Origin: Candidatus Cloacimonadota bacterium
GTDB lineage: Bacteria; Cloacimonadota; Cloacimonadia; Cloacimonadales; TCS61
Direction of reading: 5' to 3'
NCBI GenBank assembly: GCA_030638385.1
Contig: DAOWES010000288.1
Location: forward strand, 1 to 9,422
Length of the DNA stretch: 9,422 bases
Shown: piece after piece, positions 1-6,493 of the stretch
Layout of the letters: each line of letters starts with the position of its first letter
Numbering within the stretch: the stretch's first letter is position 1
Made by a program: the position numbers and the translations under genes
Notes under the pieces: generated by a model
What the model was told of the DNA's origin: nothing
What the model saw: only the letters and a program-made list of their open reading frames with translations
The model's database searches: none

Positions 1-777
1 AATTTTAGGCATATTAATTAAATCTCCTGCCTGCAAATATGTAATAAAATCTCGGGTACAACTCTTTAGAAAATTTAATTTGGCACGGATAATTGACGGT
101 TTGGTTCCATAAATAAAAGCATCTGCTTCACCTTCCACAAACTTGCGCCCATAAATCTGCTTCAAAGTATAATTATGTGAATGCATGATGATAGCATCTT
201 TCACATATTTGATATTATAGCCATTTTGTACAGCCCATTCCCCCCATTCAGTATCTTCCGAAGCCCAAGCATCTGTATAGAAAGGATGTTTTTCCCAAAC
301 CGATTTCCGCAAAGCCGCCATTGGTAGCGACAGCCGAATCCAGTTTGGGGTTTCATCTGCATCGGGAAAACTAAGAGCATAATCCTTGCGCACCCAGGTT
401 TCCGCTTCCGGACGCGGTAGTTGCCTTGTTAAGGCAGCATGAATATTCTCATCTTCAAAAGCATCAACCAGCCTTTGCAGGGTATGCTGACACAAAGGGA
501 CAGCATCGGAATTTTGAAAAACAATGAGATCAGCTTTTGCTTCTTTGATGGCCATATTGAGTACAGCACCCGGATAATATTGAGTTGGTTCTATCTCAAT
601 TAGCCGGCAAGGGTATTGATTTACAATTTCCAAAGTTCTATCTGTAGAGCCGGAGTCTACAACAATCAATTCAAAATCGGTAAAGGTTTGTGAATACAAA
701 CCAGCCAAAGCTTGTGCAATTACCCAATCGGAATTTTTGCACCGCATAATCACCGATATTTTTGGTTTATTTTCCAT
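1..777 (-). CDS. GT2 glycosyltransferase, rhamnosyltransferase-like; C-terminus cut by window edge
   Basis: This is a predicted cytosolic or membrane-associated transferase that moves a sugar from a nucleotide-sugar donor to a growing glycan. I translated 259 residues, open at the left edge. The N-terminus has the GT-A nucleotide-binding start (PKISVIMRCKN, 6-15) and VVDSGSTDRT (39-48), a form typical of the rhamnosyltransferase-like GT2 group. The metal-binding DxD equivalent is QNSDAVP (88-94), where that group usually has TQDA. TRQLPRP (117-123) and the catalytic-base region SEDTEWGEW (173-181) follow, then HSHNYTLKQIYGR (199-211), also characteristic. The part after residue 215 looks like the usual helical tail, so probably little is missing. 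The ATG at 777 follows the upstream stop by 3 bases and has GAAGGAA at 784-790 inside that gene. The donor sugar cannot be read from the sequence; rhamnose is only a family-level suggestion. Confidence 0.9.
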   Translation of the reverse strand, partial: MENKPKISVIMRCKNSDWVIAQALAGLYSQTFTDFELIVVDSGSTDRTLEIVNQYPCRLIEIEPTQYYPGAVLNMAIKEAKADLIVFQNSDAVPLCQHTLQRLVDAFEDENIHAALTRQLPRPEAETWVRKDYALSFPDADETPNWIRLSLPMAALRKSVWEKHPFYTDAWASEDTEWGEWAVQNGYNIKYVKDAIIMHSHNYTLKQIYGRKFVEGEADAFIYGTKPSIIRAKLNFLKSCTRDFITYLQAGDLINMPKI

Positions 778-780
778 TAT

Positions 781-1593
781 CTATTCCTTCATATCTAATA
801 ATTGGCTCATGAAGACGGTTTCGTGTTCAGCCAAAAAAGCTAATATTTTCTTAAATGATTTCAATTTATCACACAAATATAATGTGATGGGGTGAATAAT
901 GAGATTGGAAATAATTCCATTTTCTTCATTATATTTTAGCTGTTTCAAAACCATTTCCGTCCAATCTTCAACATTATATGATTCCGGTCCAAAATCGTCA
1001 GACCAGTTATAGCGTTTTTGCCAAGCTTCGATCCATTCCGGTGTGCGCTCGGCATGAATGAGATGCTCATGATCGGGAATGATATTCAGATGAAAATTAT
1101 ATAAACCGGTGGCATGCAAAATAAGACCATTAGAATCTTTCTTTACTCCATCAGAACAAATTTTAATCCCGCATTCTTTCAACACGCTTTCGGTAAATTT
1201 CCCATGCATATACATGTGATTACGCCACAACTCGATACGCTTCCCTGTTTTTTCCTGAATAATGTTTATCGTTTTTTGCACATCCCATTTCTGATACCAG
1301 CGGGGGCCATTATAACTGTTAATCAACTTATTCCAAACACGATGCCACAAAGATGGCTCGAAGCAATAATAAGTATGCCCGCCAAGTTCCACATTATCAT
1401 TGGCGCAAATTGCTTGCAAATCATCCCACTCTTCGGCAAATGATTTACCGCTAATAAAATATGTAACTTTCACGCCGGCATCTTCCACCATTTTTGTATA
1501 TATTTGCGCAACCTGAATCTCAGAAATATCGCAGTGCTGCTGATTTCCGGTATTCAAACTTGCATGATGGATATCACCTGTTAAACAAATCAT
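781..1593 (-). CDS. Divergent polysaccharide deacetylase-like protein (NodB/CE4-type fold)
   Basis: This 270-residue protein probably removes acetyl (or similar) groups from an amino sugar of the glycan made by the neighbouring genes. The landmarks of the NodB fold appear in order: LTGDIHH at 4-10 in place of the usual TFDD, YFISG at 45-49 (the usual strand with FxxG), ELGGHTYY at 69-76 in place of H(S/T)xxH, LWRNHMY at 122-128 as the motif-3 arginine region, and LIIHPITLY at 231-239 as the late His motif. D7 could be the catalytic base. The metal site is non-canonical: the second Asp of TFDD is Ile8, and the second His of motif 2 is Cys77. There is no signal peptide, so action is likely cytosolic on a lipid-linked intermediate. 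Start: ATG at 1593 with GGAG at 1599-1602; in-frame extension is blocked by a TGA directly upstream. It could be a non-catalytic or differently acting family member. Confidence 0.78.
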   Translation of the reverse strand: MICLTGDIHHASLNTGNQQHCDISEIQVAQIYTKMVEDAGVKVTYFISGKSFAEEWDDLQAICANDNVELGGHTYYCFEPSLWHRVWNKLINSYNGPRWYQKWDVQKTINIIQEKTGKRIELWRNHMYMHGKFTESVLKECGIKICSDGVKKDSNGLILHATGLYNFHLNIIPDHEHLIHAERTPEWIEAWQKRYNWSDDFGPESYNVEDWTEMVLKQLKYNEENGIISNLIIHPITLYLCDKLKSFKKILAFLAEHETVFMSQLLDMKE

Positions 1594-1605
1594 TCATTCT
1601 CCATT

Positions 1606-1618
1606 TGCCATCTTGGCA
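1606..1618 (-). other. Small hairpin just upstream of the deacetylase ribosome binding site
   Basis: On the minus strand TGCCA-AGA-TGGCA forms a perfect 5-bp stem with a 3-base loop. It ends three bases before the GGAG Shine-Dalgarno of the deacetylase gene, inside the 66-base gap. There is no following T run, so it is not a rho-independent terminator. It might mildly affect translation initiation or be chance. Confidence 0.3.
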
Positions 1619-1659
1619 CAAAAGTACATTGTCCATTTTTCAATTCTCAACATTCGAGA

Positions 1660-2883
1660 CTAAGCCTCAGCATTTAAAGAAATTTCATATTTGGTAAGAA
1701 TATTTATGAAATTCACATCTCCGGTTCTTCCCCAATAGTTTAAATAAGCTTTTCTTAAATTCCTAAATTCTCTATTTTGGGAACCAAGAAATTTTGCTGC
1801 GATCTCTCGATAATAATCATTTTCAAGATGATAGGCGAAAAGCGGGAACAGTATTGGCAGCACACCTGCATCATCCAAGGTCTTGAACCCCAGTTTGCTG
1901 CCAAGTGAGCCATGCCCCGGGTATGATTTACTCTTTAGAAAATAGATAACTTTTTTGGCGAATGGTTTGCATTTGAACATTTCATCTGAAAGCGCAAATT
2001 TGAAAGCAGTGTCGGCATAATTATCCCAATTCAGATCCTTTTTTTTCAATCTTTTAGATTCGCAAAAGAGGAAAATTCTTTCGAAATGAACACGTAATTT
2101 ATCCATCCATTTCGTAAAATCCCGTTTCATAAAATCATCGTATGTTGGTTGGAAACGAAAATTCATTGCCTCGTCATAAATCTCTTTGAATTCAACATCC
2201 ACATCATTTCTGTTACGCATTCTTTTTTGCTTTTCCACATAACTCCAGTCGTAATCATCCAGAAAATATAGCAGGGTATCACCGTACCCGATAATTGCTT
2301 TAACGATGTGTTTTACTATCAGCTTTTTAAAGTTTTCATCCAACTCCTGTTTCTCCAGAAGCAGATCATTAATGATCATCAGTGTTCCCCGATTCACCAA
2401 AAGATTTCTAGCATCCCAATCGGGAATTTTAGGAATCGTAAAATGAGTTAGTGAAGGCACAAAATCTTTGTTTCCTAAAATCGTTTTATGACCAAATCTC
2501 ATATCATACCAGATAATGCGACAAGAAGCATGCTTCAGCTTGGAAGCTGAGGTAACGCTAAGATCGATACCGATTTTTATTTTATTGATAATGGGTTCCA
2601 AATTTCCCATTATTTTTTTCTTTAAAGCAGTGTTTTCTTCATCGTTCATGTTATTCGTGAGCAGTACAAAATCAAAATTATTATGCGGTTTTTCCACTCC
2701 GTCAGAGATAACTACACCACCTTCACCACGGCCATAACCACCCATCATTGCAAGAGCTTCATAATTCACATCTTTCAGATTTCGCTCAAATTCTTCGGCG
2801 ATTTCAGAAACCATCGACGTTATTAATTTTTCTACTTCTTCCGTTCCACGAACGGTAAATTTACCCCAATTATTGAAGTTCAT
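1660..2883 (-). CDS. Unknown protein with nucleotidyltransferase-fold (pol beta/MNT-like) signature
   Basis: I do not recognise this 407-residue protein as a named family. Residues 44-54 read LAMMGGYGRGE followed by GGVV, resembling the GS/GG motif of the DNA polymerase beta nucleotidyltransferase superfamily. NNFDFVLL (68-75) follows at the right distance for the metal-binding hDxh motif, and GIDLSV (105-110) supplies a candidate third carboxylate, D107. After this, LLVNRGTLMI (161-170) and KAIIGYGDTLLYF (195-207) suggest a helical substrate-binding region. The C-terminal 150 residues are basic and aromatic-rich with no recognised motif. No signal peptide or membrane segment is seen. It starts at ATG 2883 with AAGGAT at 2891-2896, 35 bases after the GT4 stop and 66 bases before the deacetylase. 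Its place among glycosyltransferases suggests nucleotidyl transfer to a sugar, sugar phosphate or other small molecule, but the substrate is unknown. Confidence 0.8.
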   Translation of the reverse strand: MNFNNWGKFTVRGTEEVEKLITSMVSEIAEEFERNLKDVNYEALAMMGGYGRGEGGVVISDGVEKPHNNFDFVLLTNNMNDEENTALKKKIMGNLEPIINKIKIGIDLSVTSASKLKHASCRIIWYDMRFGHKTILGNKDFVPSLTHFTIPKIPDWDARNLLVNRGTLMIINDLLLEKQELDENFKKLIVKHIVKAIIGYGDTLLYFLDDYDWSYVEKQKRMRNRNDVDVEFKEIYDEAMNFRFQPTYDDFMKRDFTKWMDKLRVHFERIFLFCESKRLKKKDLNWDNYADTAFKFALSDEMFKCKPFAKKVIYFLKSKSYPGHGSLGSKLGFKTLDDAGVLPILFPLFAYHLENDYYREIAAKFLGSQNREFRNLRKAYLNYWGRTGDVNFINILTKYEISLNAEA

Positions 2884-2918
2884 TTTTTTTATCCTTACTA
2901 CATTTTGAAATATATAAC

Positions 2919-3425
2919 CTACCTCATCAATTGTTCAAACAGCTTATATAATCTTACAACATGAAACTCCGGTTTAAATTTATCTTCAAAATCCTTCAAT
3001 CCTGCTTTTCCCATAGCTGTGGCTAATTTTGGATCTTTGATAAGTTTATTCATTGCTTCTGCTAATTTATTATAATCATTTGATGGAACCAACAAACCAT
3101 TCTTATCATCATCCAGCCATTGTGGGATACCACCAACATTGCTTGCAATTACAGCTGTACCATAACTCATTGCTTCCAAACCGGTAAGGCCAAAAGTTTC
3201 AGGGACTCTACTTGGCATCACTAAACATATTGCCCGACGATAATAAGCATCCAGCTCTTCTTTGGGAACTTTTCCCACCCAATCAACTTTACCATCAACT
3301 CCCAGTTCTGTTGCCAGAGCTTTAAATTCTGCTTCCTGAACACCTGAGCCACAAATAACTAATTTGAGATCCTCACTTATCTGCTTTAAGGCATGTAGTA
3401 GAATATCAATTCCCTTTCCACGCAC
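2919..3425 (-). CDS. C-terminal half of frameshifted GT4 glycosyltransferase
   Basis: This frame encodes the nucleotide-sugar-binding domain of the split GT4 enzyme. RGKGIDILLHAL stands at its start, ICGSGVQEAEF at 24-34, VGKVPKEELDAYYR at 50-63, and the diagnostic E-x7-E motif in PETFGLTGLEAM, with E76 and E84. Then come GGIPQWL and NGLLVP, the usual donor-site loop. The only start codon is GTG at 3425, with no Shine-Dalgarno before it. The coding sense extends upstream in the same frame to about 3480 (NKADNFSKRDILLFVGQVV), which shows that the true protein starts in the other frame. Independent translation is unlikely. The TAG at 2919-2921 lies 35 bases before the next gene. Confidence 0.75.
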   Translation of the reverse strand: MRGKGIDILLHALKQISEDLKLVICGSGVQEAEFKALATELGVDGKVDWVGKVPKEELDAYYRRAICLVMPSRVPETFGLTGLEAMSYGTAVIASNVGGIPQWLDDDKNGLLVPSNDYNKLAEAMNKLIKDPKLATAMGKAGLKDFEDKFKPEFHVVRLYKLFEQLMR

Positions 3426-3433
3426 GACCTGCC

Positions 3434-3518
3434 CTACAAATAACAGAATATCCCTTTTGCTAAAATTATCTGCCTTATTTCGGCAAGTGTATACAACGGA
3501 TTTACCAAAATTTGAGAA
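3434..3518 (-). other. Frame-overlap zone holding the GT4 frameshift
   Basis: The upstream frame ends at the TAG at 3434-3436, while the downstream frame is open from 3518, just after a TAA at 3519-3521. Any frame change must lie between these points and is of -1 type. The best joining point is the AAA at 3478-3480, where one missing A explains the change and gives a sensible polar linker. A second candidate is GCA-AAA-GGG shortly downstream, where lysine tRNA on A-AAA-G could slip back one base. That would give a hydrophobic IRQIILAK segment before RDILLFVGQ, which fits less well. Confidence 0.7.
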
Positions 3519-4066
3519 TTATTAAATCCATGATCAAGCAGATGCTGTTTCATATAATCAGAGCCCACGACAATTGCAGAGAGCTGTTTTTTTACGTGTT
3601 GTTCGGCTTTGAATTTGGCAAGAGAGTTAAGTTTTACATTAGGAAATTTATCAGATTTATTGATAAACCCAAGGCAGGGATAACAGTGCCAGCCAATTGG
3701 CTTTGTGCAGGTATTATGCCCAATTACAGTGTATTTATGTTCACGCAGACAAAATAATTTATGATCATGAAAAAAACGCACCACCGGCTTCCCGCATTTC
3801 AGCAGTTGCTGCATTGGCTTCTTACCTTCTAAGCGTTGAACATAGATTATGTCCGGGTTTATCTCAGCAATTTGCTTGGCAAGATCTACCATTGGAAAAG
3901 CATAATCAAAAAGTTTTGTGAATTCCGGTTCTGTCAGATCTTCCACTGCATAAAGTAAAGTTGATTTCGTATGATATTTTTCTGCCAATAATTTAACTGT
4001 ATCAGCCACATATCGCTCGCAACCACCGGTTAATTTTGCTACTTCATTTATCCAAAGAATGTGCAT
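3434..4066 (-). CDS. N-terminal half of frameshifted GT4 glycosyltransferase
   Basis: This open frame encodes the N-terminal Rossmann domain of a GT4 enzyme. It has MHILWINEVAKLTGGCERYV at the start, whose TGGCE matches the glycine-rich loop of GT4 proteins. IIYVQRLEG (73-81) follows, then FFHDHKLFC (98-106) and a cysteine set C106, C120, C128 and C131, the arrangement often seen in GT4 enzymes with an HDxxxFC segment. VNPLYTLAE (188-196) is the hinge region. After residue 196 the frame runs into an unrelated hydrophobic tail and stops at 3434. A longer in-frame ATG exists at 4093, but it lies inside the upstream gene. The ATG at 4066 is preferred because AAGGAG lies 6 bases before it and it overlaps the upstream TGA. 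Alone this fragment lacks the donor-binding domain and should be inactive. Confidence 0.75.
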   Translation of the reverse strand: MHILWINEVAKLTGGCERYVADTVKLLAEKYHTKSTLLYAVEDLTEPEFTKLFDYAFPMVDLAKQIAEINPDIIYVQRLEGKKPMQQLLKCGKPVVRFFHDHKLFCLREHKYTVIGHNTCTKPIGWHCYPCLGFINKSDKFPNVKLNSLAKFKAEQHVKKQLSAIVVGSDYMKQHLLDHGFNNSQILVNPLYTLAEIRQIILAKGIFCYL

Positions 4067-5247
4067 CACTTTCTCCTTTCCGGATTCCAACATTTTATCT
4101 GTTCAATCAAATTTTTTGCGACCACATTATCCAAATATTTCTCCTTACTTTTTTGCAAAATTTTCTCACCCATCTGTTTTGCAATATTGGGATTATCTAA
4201 AAGTTTCACCATCTCTTCGGCAAATTCCACAGCAATATCTTTAATAATAATCTCATCCGATTCAAATTCAAATCCTTCCGCTCCGATAGTGGTGGAAATA
4301 ACGGCCGTCTTCAAATTTGCCGCTTCCAGAATTCTGGTTCTGGTTCCCGAGGCAATGCGTATCGGTAAAATAGTAAACAAAGATTCAGCAATTTCTTTAT
4401 CAATATCATCCACTTCACCAATCAGATCTATCTGCGGTTTAGTGTTCGCTTTTTGTTCAATGGCTGCTGTTTTATTGCGCCCGACAATTCTAATTGTAAT
4501 ATTCATTTCTTTCAATTTAGCTTCAATCAAAGGATAAATATCATCAGCCAAAAATTCAAAGGCATCGGAATTAGCAGCTGAATTGAGTGTTCCAAAAAAT
4601 AAGACATAACTCTTTTTAACTTCCGGAAAAGGGTAGTTGCTTTCTCTCATCACGTTAGGAAGAACAGAAAGTTTCCCTTTGAAATTTGGTTTCACGCTGT
4701 TCTTTTTAGCCATTTCCATTTCAAGATAATTGGTAAATAAAAATAGATATGGTTTATTAAATAGTTCCTTCTCAAATTGAATAAATTTCCTATTCTGAAT
4801 ATAAAAATATCTATTTCTTAATGTCGGTTTTAACTCCCAAGAAAGTTTAGTTAAACGAGACATAAGCATATCGATATCAAAAACTATTTTAGCTTTGGGT
4901 AAAATTTTGGCCGCCAGATCTGCCAAAGCATAAGGTGCAGCAAATCTTATAAAAATATATTCATATTGTTTCTGTTTGAGAAGATTTTCAAATTTCTTTA
5001 ATTCTTGGGTTGAAAACTTCAAGATCGCTTCCGGTTTTATTAAGCCCGGTTTAGTTGAAGTTATCTCATACAAATCTTTCTGCCCAGTGTGAGGCTGATA
5101 TTGATAATCGGGATTCTGATAATTTTTTATAATCATCAAATCTACATCAAATTGATCTTTGAGAGCTTGCCATATGAACTTACTTCGATTCTTATCGCCA
5201 CCCTTCTCGCCTTGAAATGGATTATCGATATAGAGCATCTTCCCCAT
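4066..5247 (-). CDS. GT4-like glycosyltransferase (glycosyl transferases group 1)
   Basis: This 393-residue GT-B glycosyltransferase probably adds one sugar to the glycan at the cytosolic face. The N-terminus is MGKMLYIDNPFQGEKGGDKNR, with the GGDKNR loop where GT4 proteins hold a glycine-rich acceptor loop. YEYIFIRFAAPYAL (96-109) and KIVFDIDML (120-128) follow. The C-terminal domain opens with VLFFGTLNSAANSDAFEFL (215-233) and carries ILPIRIASGTRTRILEA (293-309), then STTIGAEGFEF (318-328), typical of the group that has SGTRxxILEA instead of a plain E-x7-E motif. An in-frame ATG at 5271 would overlap the previous gene. The ATG at 5247 is preferred because AAGAGGT at 5254-5260 is well placed and it leaves a 4-base gap. 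Its TGA overlaps the next ATG by one base. Donor and acceptor are unknown. Confidence 0.9.
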   Translation of the reverse strand: MGKMLYIDNPFQGEKGGDKNRSKFIWQALKDQFDVDLMIIKNYQNPDYQYQPHTGQKDLYEITSTKPGLIKPEAILKFSTQELKKFENLLKQKQYEYIFIRFAAPYALADLAAKILPKAKIVFDIDMLMSRLTKLSWELKPTLRNRYFYIQNRKFIQFEKELFNKPYLFLFTNYLEMEMAKKNSVKPNFKGKLSVLPNVMRESNYPFPEVKKSYVLFFGTLNSAANSDAFEFLADDIYPLIEAKLKEMNITIRIVGRNKTAAIEQKANTKPQIDLIGEVDDIDKEIAESLFTILPIRIASGTRTRILEAANLKTAVISTTIGAEGFEFESDEIIIKDIAVEFAEEMVKLLDNPNIAKQMGEKILQKSKEKYLDNVVAKNLIEQIKCWNPERRK

Positions 5248-5251
5248 CAAA

Positions 5252-6493
5252 TTACCTCTTTTTATGGGCATTAATTACAGCTTGATAAAAATCTATTAAT
5301 TTGTCAGTTATCGTATCCCAAGAATATTTTTGGCAAACTTCATCATAGGCATTTTGGATAATTTCAGTTTTCATTTCTCGCATCAGGTAAAATTTTTCCA
5401 AAAGGTCATCAAGAGAATTATCTCGGAAAAACAATCCTGTTTCTCCTTCAGTTATTAACTTTTGTAAGCCGCCCACATGATGTGCTATTACGGGGATTTT
5501 CGAAGCCCAAGCTTCCAATGCCACAATACCAAAAGGCTCATGAATGGATGGTAGAATAAAATAATCTGCACTTAAAAAAGCATTTACCAAATCAGGATCA
5601 TCAGCTTGTAAGCCTTCGATAATGGTAACTTCATCCCAAAGATTATATTCATCGATTTTGGCCTTTAGCTTTGCATAATATGCTTCGGAAGTAACAGGCC
5701 CAATAATAGCAGAGTGCATTTTTTCACCCTTCAATTTTAGCCGGTGATGAAGTTCAATAATCTTAATCTGATTTTTTTGATAATCGATACGACTTATACA
5801 AATTAATAATTCGGCCTTAGTGGGAATATTAAATTTAGTTCTAAAATCATTTGGTTTATCAGTTTCAAATTTAACTATATCCACACCATTGGGCAGATAT
5901 GTTACAACTTTATTGGGATATTTCTTTTTTGTGATAAGGTATTCATTATAGCCTACGCAAATAATGCCATCCGCATCTTCTAAGAATCGATTATTTTTTA
6001 GGATAATATCAAAAATCTTGCCATAATTAAATGTATTTTCAAGCGGTTTCATCATCTCATCAATTTCAGATTGTGGTACTTCGAAAAAGCCACCATGAAA
6101 AGAGATCACATAAGGAATATCTTTTTTATGAGCAACTAACCTAACTGTATTTGCGATGCGCTGCATGGTATGACAATGAAGAATCTGTAGATTATTATTT
6201 AACATCAAATATTTATAGAGCTTATTAGAGTAAGGATTTCCGCCTTTTTTATCTAATACAGCAATATTTTTTTTTTTTAGATTTAGATATGGATAAAAAT
6301 AGTTAAAACGTTTTATCGGCACATTATTAACGACTTCCTCATTTATATTGGAAAGTGCATTCGTTGCCAAAATTTCTGTTTCATTACCTTTCTCCACAAG
6401 TTTTTGAGTACTATTCCAAACAACTGTTTCGGTTCCACCCCATTCTTCAAAGGCAAAGCGTCGAATTACTTGAAATGACTTAATTTTACTCAT
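5252..6493 (-). CDS. GT4 family glycosyltransferase
   Basis: This 413-residue retaining GT-B glycosyltransferase has a complete set of GT4 landmarks. They are FEEWGGTETVVW (15-26) as the N-terminal acceptor loop, LHCHTMQRIA (105-114), VISFHGGFFEVP (129-140) with the catalytic-region His133, and YLPNGVDIVKF (199-209). SRIDYQKNQ (234-242) holds Arg235 and Lys240, expected to contact the donor phosphates. HEPFGIVALEAWA (318-330) is the E-x7-E motif with E319 and E327, followed by HHVGGLQKLI. An ATG at 6517 is in frame, but the start at 6493 is favoured by AAGGAT at 6501-6506, 7 bases upstream. It also gives a short 8-base overlap with the regulator gene, suggesting translational coupling. Codons for Lys73-75 lie in a run of 12 A bases that may slip. 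The sugar transferred cannot be told from sequence. Confidence 0.93.
   Translation of the reverse strand: MSKIKSFQVIRRFAFEEWGGTETVVWNSTQKLVEKGNETEILATNALSNINEEVVNNVPIKRFNYFYPYLNLKKKNIAVLDKKGGNPYSNKLYKYLMLNNNLQILHCHTMQRIANTVRLVAHKKDIPYVISFHGGFFEVPQSEIDEMMKPLENTFNYGKIFDIILKNNRFLEDADGIICVGYNEYLITKKKYPNKVVTYLPNGVDIVKFETDKPNDFRTKFNIPTKAELLICISRIDYQKNQIKIIELHHRLKLKGEKMHSAIIGPVTSEAYYAKLKAKIDEYNLWDEVTIIEGLQADDPDLVNAFLSADYFILPSIHEPFGIVALEAWASKIPVIAHHVGGLQKLITEGETGLFFRDNSLDDLLEKFYLMREMKTEIIQNAYDEVCQKYSWDTITDKLIDFYQAVINAHKKR
6267..6278 (-). repeat. 12-base poly-A tract inside a glycosyltransferase gene
   Basis: On the coding (minus) strand twelve consecutive A bases span the end of a Leu codon, three Lys codons and the start of an Asn codon. 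It is the longest mononucleotide run I see in the window. Gain or loss of one base would truncate the GT4 after about 75 of 413 residues. In this version the frame is intact. Confidence 0.9.

Larger units (their letters stand above)
2919..4066 (-). pseudogene. GT4 glycosyltransferase gene split by an apparent one-base deletion
   Basis: Two adjacent open frames together make one ordinary GT4 glycosyltransferase. The upstream frame carries the N-terminal acceptor domain and the downstream frame the C-terminal donor domain. Adding one A to the AAA at 3478-3480 (minus strand, GCC-GAA-ATA to GCC-GAA-AAT) joins them as PLYTLAENKADNFSKRD then ILLFVGQVVRGKGID, giving 382 residues, the normal GT4 length. 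The sequence on both sides of the break is well conserved with no other damage. That favours a recent mutation or a homopolymer sequencing/assembly error over an old pseudogene. The gene overlaps the preceding one by a single base (TGATG) and has AAGGAG at 4073-4078, so translation is coupled to it. The label pseudogene is provisional. Confidence 0.8.

Noticed and set aside
1114..1443. 109-codon plus-strand open frame
   Set aside because: Antisense to the deacetylase-like gene, whose motifs are clear; the translated product shows no domain.
1606..1618. Inverted repeat as a transcription terminator
   Set aside because: The stem has only 5 bp, is followed by AAT and GGAG instead of a T run, and sits just before a ribosome binding site.
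2882..2890. T run on the plus strand (A run on the minus strand) between the GT4 and the nucleotidyltransferase-like gene
   Set aside because: In the transcribed direction it is an A run between the Shine-Dalgarno and the ATG, with no stem before it, so it is spacer and not a terminator.
4061..4537. 158-codon plus-strand open frame
   Set aside because: It lies entirely antisense to the strongly supported GT4 gene at 4066-5247, has no recognisable motif, and is most simply a shadow of AT-rich coding sequence.
5248..5271. Upstream ATG at 5271 for the second GT4
   Set aside because: It would overlap the preceding gene by 20 bases and has no ribosome site, whereas the ATG at 5247 is correctly spaced from AAGAGGT.
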